A stretch of DNA of 64,000 bases from Actinostola sp. cb2023. Taxonomy: Eukaryota; Cnidaria; Anthozoa; Actiniaria; Actinostolidae. The position numbers were made by a program, and so were the translations under genes. Location of the stretch: assembly GCA_033675265.1 (NCBI GenBank), contig JAUJYZ010001157.1, forward strand, positions 112,001 to 176,000. Reading direction: 5' to 3'. The stretch's first letter is position 1. Each line of letters opens with the position of its first letter. Under the pieces are notes generated by a model. It did no database searches. It saw nothing but the letters and a program-made list of their open reading frames with translations, and was not told the origin of the DNA. Shown here piece after piece: positions 23,076-36,000 of this stretch.

Positions 23076-26000
23076 CTGAACACACACAAAAGAGAAAACG
23101 AGATAAGAGACAAGAGATAATCGAGATACAGGGGTTCTTCTGTATGCAAATTAGCTTGACACATTCGTGAAAATAAGATTGACTTGTTTTTGGTCTTATT
23201 TTCAGTCCGACAACTGGCATTTTGAAAATTTGAAAATCCAACGAAATCGAGAGGAGTTACGGCAAGTCAAAGTGATCCAGATTTCTATAAATTTCAGCGT
23301 GTTTGTCCCAATTCAAAATGGCAGATGAAAGCGTGAAGTGGCTTATTGCTTACTTTGCTGAGGACAATTCATCCTGGATGTATTCCACTATGTTGACTTG
23401 TTGGTCATCTTCCGTGGTAAGGAACAGCTTTACCATGGGTATGGTATCATGTTTGGTTACCTAGACAACAGACATGCATAAATATCACTCCACCAATCAA
23501 TATCGAAATCTTGAATACATCTAAAGGAAGACATTGCCATTCTCAATCAAAGGCACCCATTGGCCAACTCGTGGAATACCACGCCCTCCCCCAAAGTTAT
23601 GAGCCTGCGATGTACTTCAGCAGCAACATAATGAAAGTCTACAGCCGAGCGAGTGAGTGATCCCAAAATTGTCCCAATGTTATCTGTATAACTTGTGGAT
23701 TTCCACGCCCTCCCCCAAAGTTGTGAGCCTGCGATGTACTTCAGCAGCAACATAATGAAAGTTTACAGCCGAGCGAGTGAGTAATCCTAAAATTGTCCCA
23801 ATGTTATCTGTATAACTTGTGGGTTACCACGCCCTCCCCCAAAGTTGTGAGCCTGCGATGTACTTCAGCGGCAACGTCATGAAAGTTTACAGCCGAGCGA
23901 GTGAGTGATCCCAAAATTGTCCCAATGTTATACCTATAACTTGTGGGTTACATAATCCATGAGTTAAAAGAGGATGAACATTAGCAGTGATATATATTGA
24001 ATACTGAAATAACTAACATGTGACTGGAAATACATCAGCTATTAATATAGATATATAGAATATAGAACACCACAATGTACAACCACGCTGAAAACACAGC
24101 CATAATGAAGTATACATGTATGTGATAGTCCGATGTGTTACCACTACACCACAATGTACAACCACGCTGAAAACGCAGCCATAATGTGTGATCAGCTAAC
24201 TGAAGCGTCTAACGAACAATGAAGTCCAGCTACATGTACTGTACATGATAATCTTTTCGATTGAAGACATTTGTTTTTACTTTTAAAGTTTTATATGTTG
24301 TATTATCAACATGTACATTGGTGCGACAACCCACTTACCTCAAGGATGACATCTTCAGATACAAGTTCATTCATCTTCACTGTTTGCTCTGCAGTCCACG
24401 ACTCCTGTGTGTGACAAATATACAGCAATAGAACCATTTTATTTTATTTTTTCAAAAAAATAATGATAACACATTCACAAACGAAGGGCTCGCACGTTAC
24501 CCTGCTAGCAGAGTTTCCTCTTTGGTCAATGGTTTTGTATTTATCTTTTGCTGTATAGGCTTTTGCTTCTGTTTCTTGATCGTCCGAGAGTAAACTCTGC
24601 CAGGATTCGCCACATTTCTCGTTGAGCATGCGCGACGGTTACGTCATGGGTTGCGTAGCGACGACAATGCATAGTTGACTAACGGTAATCAATAAAGACT
24701 TTTTTTACAATACTTTATTCCTAGATTTGTACATTCTTCTATTTGGTCAGCAATTAATAAGTTCAGAGGAGTTATAACGATAGCTAGAGGATTTGCCAGT
24801 TGGGAAACGATTGTCCACTGACTGCGATGTTTATTTTATTCGAACCGCCGTATAAACTGGTAAACATCCAAACACATTCCCACCTTGAGTGCCAGTTCTT
24901 GATGTACTGACAGCCTCTCTAATATTCCTCTACGTGAAACAACAGCTCCATCGAAAATAACATTTCGAATCAGTGGATGTACGCCATATTTGTTTGGTAA
25001 CGAAGGCTCAATATTCTAACCAGCGGCAATTCATTAGACTCTGCGTACGCATACCGTGGGCTCATTTATAGCCAGATGAAACATGTTTATTTTATGCGTG
25101 CGCCTGTAAACCGGTTTAAACCAGTTTCTATCATCCAAGAATTTGGAAGAAACCGTCGCGCATGCTCAACGAGAAATGTGGCGAATCCTGGCAGAGTTTA
25201 CTCTCGGACGATCAAGAAACAGAAGCAAAAGCCTATACAGCAAAAGATAAATACAAAACCATTGACCAAAGAGGAAACTCTGCTAGCAGGGTACTAGCGC
25301 GTAGACATTTATATCTAGATAAAAGAATTGATCTTACAAAGAGTAATACTAAATTGATTTATCAATGGTTAGTTAGTAAAAAGTTCAAAGTACCAACATC
25401 CCAAAGTCATATATGTAAACGCATTGGTCAAGATACTCCTCTAGAGTGGGAAGTAATTTATGGTAGAATTTATAAAACTACAATAGATTCCTACTGTAGA
25501 TTTTTTCAATATAAAATACTAAACAACTGTCTTTACTTAAATAAGGATTTGAATCGTTTTAAATTAATTGAATATTCTAGTTGTTCATTCTGTTCTCTTT
25601 ACCCTGAAACTATAGATCATTTATTTGAATGTATAGATTCAAAAATTTAACTATTACTTAGAAATTAGATCGTGGTTAGAAAAATATAATATTACTCTTC
25701 CTGAGTCTAACAAATCCAACATTATTTTAGGAATTGAAGAAAATGTATCTAATTAATATGTAATTTTAATGTACAAGTTAACTATATATAAGGCAAGAGA
25801 AAAAGGAAAGGTTCCTTCGTTATCTCTCTTTAAAAACTTTCTAGTTTATTCAGGGTGGCTATGGCTAAAAATAAATTATTTTCGCACATAAAAAAATGGG
25901 AAAAATTAAAAACTGCATTAGAATCCGAGTAAAAATTATGTTGGATCTGGTGTTATTGTAATTAATGTAAAGTGTGTAAATTTGTATTTCATTCGTAAAT

Positions 26001-27054
26001 ATGTGTGTATTCAGTGTAGTTTAAATATAATTATTATACATGTAAATTTTGTACAAAAAAAGCATTAATTTAAAAAAAACGAGAAAAAAAAACAAAAAAA
26101 CATTTAATTTGAACTCCCCCATCTTGCATTGAGTTAATAATGACAATGAGTATTAAAGGACTCACATATATTGCATCAGTTGAGGGGAAATTAAAACAAA
26201 GTTATTGATCAGTCCATAATGCACTTCAGTCTGGGAATGCAATATGCAACAAAACCTAGGAGAGCGTTTATTGAATTAGCTGTAATTCATTTATTGTAAA
26301 AAATTTAGTTGCTCAGCTTGATTAGTGTAAACTATTCTGAGTAACTTTTACTTAATCCACCATAACCTGTAAATATACAAATGTATGTACATGTATATGT
26401 GTGGGTCTGTATTGTTATCATGGCCATAATAAAGTATTTAGGTTTATTGTGAACTCACCTTCTCAAGTCCATGAAGATGACATTCTTTGGCCTAATATTA
26501 CAAACAATAATTTATTAATACTTCATTCAATAATAATAATAATAATAACATTTAAGAAATAATAATAATAATAATAACAGTAATAATATGAAGAACAGTT
26601 ATTAGATGCCATGCCTGGTAATATATGAATTGAGGGTATTTAACTTCGTCAGGCAAAGGGAATAGACGACAAACGCGTATTCAAACGTTTCGCCGGTGAA
26701 GGCTTCATCAGTAGTATATTTTAAACTGAGAATCACTGTCTTAAATGACTTACATTTGAATTCTAAAATAAGAAAAAATTCAACTAACATCATGAATGGC
26801 TGTGTAGGCAGGTTTCTCTGCATATAACAATATTGTCATTACTATTCCCAGGACACTACTATTGTAATTATATAAAGCATTGTTTAATCAACTAAATACC
26901 ATTGGGTATTTCAGAATTCAAATGTAAGTCATTTAAGACAGTGATTCTCAGTTTAAAATATACTACTGATGAAGCCTTCACCGGCGAAACGTTTGAATAC
27001 GCGTTTGTCGTCTATTCCCTTTGCCTGACGAAGTTAAATACCCTCAATTCAACA

Positions 27055-27088
<34 letters not shown>

Positions 27089-30000
27089 GAACAAGAAAAA
27101 GAAGAATGGTAGCAGTTTTGAAGGCCACCATCATCATCACCTTTAATACCATAAATCATTGACTTACTGACAGACAGACTGACTGCCTTAGTGACTGACT
27201 GACTGACTTACAGACAGACTGACTAACTTACAGACAGACTAAATGCCTTACAGACAGACTGACTTAGACAGACTGACTGACTTACAGACTGACTAACTTA
27301 CAGACAGACAGACTGACTGACAGATGGACAGACTGACTGACAGATGAGCAGACTGACTGCCTGACTTACAGACAGACAGACTGACTTACAGACAGACTGA
27401 CTTACAGACAAACTGACTTACAGACAGACAGATTGACTTACAGACAGACAGACTGACTTACAGACAGACTGACTTACAGACAGACTGACTTACAGACAGA
27501 CTGACTTACAGACAGACTGACTTACAGACAGACTGACTTACAGACAGACTGACTTACTTACAGACAGACAGACTTATGTCTATTTTACTCTCCTCCATGG
27601 GCATAGTAAAATATAGTTAATGGTACCCGAGCCAGCAGGTCACGGTTACGTCTATCAGGTTTCAGGCTAAGCGCACACGTTCAAGGCCGATCAAGGTCAC
27701 TTTCATTACCACTATTCTTGTCTGGCTTTCGGGTTTTCCCAACTTCTATCACTGCCTTGCATTGGTCAGTGATTTGCGTTTATAAACTATAAAGCATTCA
27801 TGTCTCTCTGATAGCGCACGTGCCGTCTAGGTTTACTTTAGTACAGCCTTTAGCATTGGCTAGGTATTTGCACCTATTGAGCAACTGTCTGGCTATAAAA
27901 GCAAGTCAATATAGAATAAATACTCATATCTGCAAGCCTTGCTGCACAGTAACAATATAGTTCAAATAATTTTCCAAAAAACTTTCAATCCTCGATCATG
28001 CCTCGTGCTTCCAAGCGCCGTTCATCATCTTCCTCTGCCCAACCCGAGCAGGATTCTCTAGCAAACTTGTCCACAGAAGTGCTCCGTCTACGTTTGCAGG
28101 CGAATAACCTTTCCCTGCATGGCAGTCGCCAGCAAATGTTGGCACGCCTTCGAGGAGTGGCACTGCCACGTAACGTCAGCAAGGCTTCGAAGTCGTCTCG
28201 CAAACCACCCAAACGATCGCGAAGGTCGACCACAGCGTCTACATCAGCGCCCCTGGACGACGAGCAAAATAATTCCGCAAGTTCCGATCCCGAGTCTGAG
28301 CCAGAAGCTCGGTCGGATGCACAAGCTGCCTTCAGTCCAGAACAGGTAGCGGTAATCCAAGAAACCATTCAAGCCAGCCTTGCAGCATGGCAGCCGCCAC
28401 AAGCTCAACAGCCAGCCTACCAACTACCACAACTGGCACAAGCTCGGTCAGTAAATCCACCAACACATGCGGGTACTGCCTCACCCATTGGCTTGGACAG
28501 GCCCCTGGACGAAGCTCTCCAAGACAAACTAATTCGTGGTGAGTATATAGATCTTGCTCTGTTACTCCCCGATAGCTTGCAAGTACGCGACGACTCACAA
28601 TACAAATTTGGCGTAGATGACTCGATACCAGGCTCAGCGGTCAAATTACTGCGTACCAAAAAACCACTAATTGACTCATTTTACAAGTGGATTGACGCCT
28701 ACACGCGATACATGTCCATCATCATCAATACCTTCCCGCGAAGAGCGCTTGAGATGGTGAGGTACCAGGCGATCATCTGCCGCGGTTTTGCCACATACAA
28801 AGGCTTTGCGTGGCTTACATATGACGAAAGTTTCCGCCGCCGCGCGCAGCCCACGACCCCACTATCCCCTGGGATAGAATTGACTTGGAACTTTGGACGG
28901 TGACTTTTGCTGGCCTCGCAAAACCTCACTGCACGGTTTGTTCTAGCCCCTACCACAAGCAGGAAGACTGCCCGTCTGGTGATCGCCGAAGCCCCCGCAG
29001 CAACACAGCCCGGCCAAAACAAGTCTGATACGACTACAACAAACCAACTGGTTGTTCAAGAACCGCCTGCGTCTACAGCCATGCTTGCCAACGCTGTTCA
29101 GCCACCGGCCACCCAGCCTTCCAGTGCCGAACCAAAGACGGCACTCGCCCTGGCAGCAAAGGCCCGTCTTCAGGTCGCACGGCTGAAACAAGATAAGAGT
29201 ACAATAGTGCATACACCAATTAATGTCGCTAAGTTAGAAACGGAATTGCAGTCCCATCCTGACAAAAATTTCGTAAATCAATTAATCGATTCTCTGCGTT
29301 TTGGCGCTCGCATAGGCTTTACCGGCATTCAACAATCTCGGCTATCACCAAATTTAATTTCTGCGTCCGAGCACCCAGAAATGATTAGCAAAAATATCGC
29401 TAAGGAAATTCACTTAGGTCGTATGGCGGGGCCCTTTCTAGAACCCCCGCTACCTAATTTGCAATGTCATCCGGTTGGCGTAGTTCCTAAGAAACACTCC
29501 ACGGAGTGGCGTACTATATATCATTTATCTTATCCCGAAGGGGATAGCATTAATGACGGTATTGCAAAGGATCCCTACTCCCTTCAGTACGTTCGGGTGG
29601 ACGACGCCATTCGCATCGTTCAACGCCTCGGTCGTGGCTCTTACATGGCCAAAACTGACTTGAAATCCGCCTTTCGTATTATCCCTATCCACCCGAATGA
29701 CTGGAATCTTCTAGGGGTCTACTGGAATTCACGCTATTACGTTGATATGTACTTGCCATTTGGTTTGCGCAGAGCCCCGTACATCTTCAACCAACTTTCA
29801 GAAGCGCTCGAGTGGTCTCTGAAGCATAATTACGGTCTGCAGAATGTCATTCACATCCTTGACGATTTCTTTGTAGCCGAGTCGTCAAAAGCAGCCTGCC
29901 TCACGAGTTTTTGCAAACTACTTCAGTTTTTTTTATTTCTGTTGGCGCGCCAGTAGTCGCCTCTAAAACCCTGGGCCCCTATACGGTTTTGGAATTCATG

Positions 30001-33000
30001 GGCATCGAAATCGATTCCCTCAAAATGGAAGCTCGCCTCCCCGCGGACAAACTGGAACGCTTGAGGGTAACGCTTAATTCATTTTCCTCACGTCGGTCAG
30101 CACGGCTCGTGCAGTTGCAATCCCTCATCGGTACTCTCCAGTTTGCCTGCAGGGTGGTTATTCCTGGTCGTACCTTTTTGCAGCGCATTATTCACCTCAC
30201 CAGGGGTGTCACTAGCCGCTTTCATCACATTCGCCTCAACGCCGAGTTCTTTCGTGACATAGCCATGTGGCGTTACTTTGTTGACAATTGGAACGGGAAA
30301 TCGTTTTTCCTCGAGGATCAGGTGTCCGCTAGCCCTGACTTGCAACTTTTTACTGACGCGTCCGGTACATTAGGTTTTGGCGGCTATTTCGCCGATCAGT
30401 GGTTCCAGGGCCGCTGGCCTCCTCATCTCGGCCTTAGCAAGGCGACCGGCATTAGCATCGAATGGCAGGAGCTTTTTCCCATTATGGTCGCATGCGTCAT
30501 TTGGAAAACCAATTTTATTGGTAAACGCCTTCAATTCTGGTGTGACAACGAATCAGTCGTGCACATCGTTAACTCAGGTCACTCTAAGAGCCCTAGGATC
30601 ATGTCGCTATTGCGCTACTTAACGCTAACTACAATGCAATCTAACTTCTTAGTTCGTTGCAAGCATATAAGCGGCAAATCTAACAGTATCGCTGACGCCA
30701 TCTCTCGTTTTCAGGGCGACCGTTTCAGGCAATTGGCACCAGAGGCAAGCAAAACCCCTTGCACCATTCCGCCTTCGCTTTTGACAGCTGAAGTGCAGCA
30801 GTACGCTTCATGGAGTTTAGCTCTGAACACCAAGCGCACCTACCAGTCAGGCGAAAAACATTACGTTGATTTCTGTTTAATGAATAGACTATATAACGAT
30901 GCTGGAGAAATTCTGCCAGCCTCTGAAGGCACGTTGATATATTTTGCCACATTTTTAGCTCGCACGGTCAAACACGCGACAATTCGTAATTATCTAGCGG
31001 CAGTGCGGAATATGCATATCGTTAATGGCTACGGGGACCCCACGCAAGGTAAACTAGTTTTGCAAAAGGTGCTAAGAGGCATACTCCGTTGTCAAGGAGC
31101 ATCACGCGCGTTAAGACAGCCTGTTTCGCCTCAGCTTTTGCTGGCAATAAAACCTCTGCTGCACAGTTGGCTTTCAGAGCACGATTTTGTAATGATTTGG
31201 GCAGCTTTCACGCTAGCCTACTTTGGGTTCTTGCGTTGTAGTGAGTTTACCTGTCCTTCGGTTGGTAGCTTTAATCCTCACTTTCACCTTGCCCGGGACG
31301 ACATCGGCTTTCATCCTAGTTTCCACAACCCGAGGTACATGAGAGTGGTGATTAAGGCTTCTAAAACTGACACATTTCGTCAGGGCTCAGTTCTAACTAT
31401 AGCTAGTTCCTCACGCGAACTGTGCAGGCCATGCGCGCCTACTTCGGGGCAACACAGCGTAACGGTCCACTTTTCGTTTTCCGCTCAGGTCGATTCCTGA
31501 CCCGATCTTCCGTCGCCAACCTACTCAGGGACGCAGCGCAGGCAGCGGGTCTCCCCTATAAAAGCCTCAAAGGGCACAGTTTCAGAATTGGCGCAGCCAG
31601 CGCAGCAGCTGCTGCAGGCTTACCCGATTGGCTTATTAAGGTTTTAGGTCGATGGTCATCAGACTGCTATCAATTATACATACGAACTCCGCAGAACGTC
31701 CTTCTGTCAGTTGCACCACAAATGGCTTGCGTTAGTCCAACGGCGCTTCACGCCTCTTAGAGAAAACATTTATTTCGCTTGGGGGGATGCATGTCTGCAT
31801 CTGTGGCGGTTAAGTCTGTCTGGCGACTTTCCCAAGCGTATTTTGCTAGCTGGTTAGCATGCTATAGTGACGTCATTGGTACGTCATTGCGTTCGACCTG
31901 CCAATACACTTGTCCGATCCAGCACGCGGAGTGCTGGGGAGATGAGTGAGGCTTTAAAAGGTCATGTTTGTTGTTATGTTTTGCACTAAGGGAGTCGTCA
32001 CGCCAGGCTTGCCACGCCATCAGTTGGGCTCATTCCCCCAATTATATGCCACAAATATGCGTACTGTTTTTGATGTGTAATGGGTGGTTGTTAAATACTG
32101 TGAGAAGTGACATTAATGTCTATTTTACTCTCCTCCATGGGCATAGTAAAATATAGTTAATGGTACCCGAGCCAGCAGGTCACGGTTACGTCTATCAGGT
32201 TTCAGGCTAAGCGCACACGTTCAAGGCCGATCAAGGTCACTTTCATTACCACTATTCTTGTCTGGCTTTCGGGTTTTCCCAACTTCTATCACTGCCTTGC
32301 ATTGGTCAGTGATTTGCATTTATAAACTAGTTTGTTGTTATGTTTTGCACTAGAAGGGAGTCGTCACGCCAGACTTGCCACGCCTTACAGCTCATTCCCC
32401 TGATTATATGCCACAAATATGCGTACTGTTTTTGACTGACTTACAGACAGACTGACTTACAGACTGACTTACTTACAGACTGACTTACATTAAGAGACAG
32501 ACTGACTGACTTACAGACAGACTGAGACTTACAGACAGACTGACGTACAGACTACAGACAGACTGACTGCCTTACAGACAGACCTGACTTATACAGACTG
32601 ACTGACTTACAGACTGACTAACTTACAGACAGACTGACTGACAGACAGACTGACTGCCTGACATACAGACAGACTGACTTCATACAGACTGACTTACAGA
32701 CAGACTGACTTACAGACAGACTTACTTACAGACTGACTTACAGACAGACTGACTGCCCTACAGACAGACTGACTGACTTACAGACAGACTGAGTACAGAC
32801 TGACTTACTTACAGACAGACTAACTTACAGACACTTAGACAGACTGACTTAGACTGACATACAGACAGACTGACAGACTTACAGACAGACAGACAGACTG
32901 ACAGACAGACTGACAGACAGACAGACTGACTTACAGACAGACTGACTTACTTACAGACTGACTTACTTACAGACTGACTGACTTACAGACAGACTGACTT

Positions 33001-36000
33001 ACAGACAGACTGACTTACAGACAGACTGACTTACAGACAGACTGACTTACAGACACTGACTTACAGACAGACTTACAGACTGACTTACAGACATACTGAC
33101 TTACAGACAGACTGACTGACTTACAGACAGACTGACTTACAGACAGACAGACAGACAGAAAGACTTACAGACAGACTGACTTACTTACAGACAGACTTAC
33201 AGACAGACAGACTGACTGACTTACAGACAGAAAGACAGACAGACTTACAGACAGACAGACTGACTTACAGACAGACTGACTTACAGACAGACTTACTTAC
33301 AGACTTACTTACAGACAGACATACTTACAGACAGACAGATTGACTGACTTACAGATAGACTTACTTACAGACAGACTTACTTACAGGCAGGCAGACAGAC
33401 TGACTTACAGACAGACAGATTGATTGATTGATACCTGGAATGGTAGAAGGTTCACATGTTTGTTAACCTTCGTTGGCTCCCTCAAAGCTGTCCTCGGTAA
33501 GATTTCGATGTTGCCATAATCCACACACTGGACCTTGACTTTTCGGTCAAGCATTCGCTCCAAGATGATCGCTCTATACCATGAGCCATCAACACATTTT
33601 GCACAGCAGATATGGCCTGCACTTAGTTGAGATACAAATTCTGCAGCCTTAGTGCTCTGAGAAACATCAACAAAATATTCAGTTACAGGAAATTACTGTG
33701 AGGAAGGAAAGAAGGGAGAGAAGAGAAAATGAAGGAAGGAATGAGAGAGAAGGAAAAAATGAGAGGGAGAGAAGGAAGAAGGGAAAGAAGGAAGGAAGGA
33801 GGGAAAGAAGGAAGGAAGGAGGGAAAGAAGGAAGGAAGGAGGGAAGAAGGAAGGAAAGGGAGGGAAGGAAGAGAGGGGAAAGAAGAAGAGGAAGGAAGGA
33901 AGGAAGGAAGGAAAGAAGAAGGAAGGAAGGAGGAAGGAAGGAGGGAGGGAAGGAAGAGAGGAAGGAAGGGAGGAGGGAAGGAAGGAAGGAGGGAAGGCAT
34001 GGAGGGAAGGAAGGAAGGAGGAAGGAGGGAAGGAAGGAGGGAAGGAGGGAGGGAAGGAAGGAGAAGGAAGGAGGGAAGGAAGGAAGGAGAGGGGAAGGAA
34101 GGAGAAGGAAGGAAAGAGAGGGAAGGAAGGAGAGGAAGGAAGGAAGGAAGGAAGGAAAATGGGAAGGAAGAAAGGAAGGAAGGAAGGAAGGAAGGAGGGA
34201 AGGAAGGAAGGAGGGAAGGAGGAAGGAAGGAAGGAAGGAAGGAAGGAAGGAGGGAAGGAAGGAAGGAGGGAAGGAAGGAATAAAGGAAGGAAGGATGGAA
34301 GGAGGGAAGGAATGTGGGAAGGAACAAAGGAAGGAAGGAAGGAAGGAGGGAAGGAAGGAAGGAGGGAAGGAAGGAAGGAAGGAAGGAAGGAAGCAAGGAA
34401 GGAGGGAAGGAAGGAAGGAAGGGAGGAAGGAAGGAGGGAGGGATACAATAAGGAAGGAAGGAAGGAAGGAAGGAAGAAAGGAAGAAGGAAGGAAGGAAGG
34501 AAGGAAGGAAGGAAGGAAGGAAGGACGGAAGGACGGAAGGACGGAAGGAAAAAACAGAGAAATAAAGGAAGGAAGGAAAAGAAGGAGGAAAGGAAGAAAT
34601 GAAGGAAGGAATGAGAAAGGGATGGAAGGAAGGATGAAAGAAAGCAAGCAAGGAAGGAAGGAAGCAGGAAGCAATGAAGGAAGGAAGCAATGAAGGAAGG
34701 AAGCAAGGAAGCAAGGATGCAAAGAAGCAAGGAAGGAAGCAAGACAAAGGAAGCAAGGATGGAACAGCCTACAATACTATGACTTCGTTACCTTAGAGTA
34801 GTGTTCTGTGATGTCAGTCATGAGTTCTTCCAGACGGTTCAACCCAGCACCAGGTATTTGTACAAACACACTTCCTGTATCTGTAATGTGTGATATTCTA
34901 GCCTCTACTTGGTGGCCAACCTAGTAGTATTGTAGGAATTGTAGGTTATTCGCCACTTTTCACAGACACCCCTTGCAGTAAGGCAGTGCAGATACGCTTG
35001 CAGAGAGTGATTAAATAGCAAACATGTACCGTGCGGTACTTGATAAACTGTATACTGGTATCAGTACAGTCAGACTACTGTAAATATACGGTATTGACAT
35101 ACGGTATTGACATACGGTATACCGTGTTATTGGAAGCAGGGCGCTTAATCGAGCATTTACGGTAGGCGAGATAATTAGAGGATTTTAAGTTAATTATTCC
35201 CTTGGGGAACAGTTTATTGATGAAGTGAAGCAGCACACCTCATCACTAAACTGTTCCCCAAGGGAATAACTAATAATCCTCTAAGTATCTCGCCTATATC
35301 ATCATTCTGAAGATGACCTCGGTCGAAAACGTTTAACTATCTTTTGTCGTAAGACTTATTGCCTATATCATACAACAGTACACTTTTGTTAAAAAAACGT
35401 CTTTGGCACAAAGATGAAGGCTGCGCGTAATGATAGCGATTATATTATTATCATAATGACGCTAAACGATTAATGATAATGGATAAAGAAAAGACTGCAG
35501 TACAGTCATTTTAAATGCATTTCTTTCATTTGCTTCTCTTGGATCCATTATTTGATTCTTTATTATTATTTCTTTGTCTGTTTTTGTTTGTCTGTTCGTT
35601 TATCTGTTTGACTGTTTGTTTGTATGCTTGTTTATTTGTTTGTATGTTTATCTGTTTGTTTATTTGTTTGTCTGTTCGTTTATTTGTTTGTCTGTTTATC
35701 TGTTTGTTTATTTGTTTGTCTGTTCGTTTATCTGTTTGACTGCTTGTTTGTATGCTTGTTTATTTGTTTGTCTGTTCGTTTATTTGTTTGTCTGTTTATC
35801 TGTTTGTTTATTTGTTTGTCTGTTCGTTTATTTGTTTGTCTGTTTATCTGTTTGTTTATTTGTTTGTCTGTTCGTTTATTTGTTTGTCTGTTTATCTGTT
35901 TGTTTATTTGTTTGTCTGTATATCTGTTTGTTTATTTGTTTGTCTGTTCGTTTATTTGTTTGTCTGTTCGTTTATTTGTTTGTCTGTTTATCTGTTTGTT

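Larger units (their letters stand above)
27576..32435 (+). mobile_element. Ngaro-type tyrosine-recombinase retrotransposon with split direct repeats
   Basis: Repeat order is A1 (27576-27789), coding region, B1 (31967-32073), A2 (32116-32329), B2 (32331-32435). A1 and A2 are both 214 bp and nearly identical; B1 and B2 are about 106 bp. This A-ORFs-B-A-B plan is the split direct repeat layout of Ngaro elements, which integrate with a tyrosine recombinase instead of a DDE integrase and make no target duplication; none is seen. The coding region gives Gag, reverse transcriptase, RNase H and recombinase in order, broken by three frame changes (about 28.84, 29.93 and 31.42 kb). Near-identity of A1 and A2 suggests recent activity. 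Confidence 0.9.

Noticed and set aside
26602..27162. Two ORFs with identical text on opposite strands (EFKCKSFKTVILSLKYTTDEA)
   Set aside because: They are the two inverted arms of one MITE, not a duplicated gene.
33679..34756. ORFs of 330-357 codons on both strands (Pro/Ser/Leu/Phe or Arg/Lys/Glu/Gly)
   Set aside because: Pure (GGAA)n purine tract lacks stop codons by composition; not genes.
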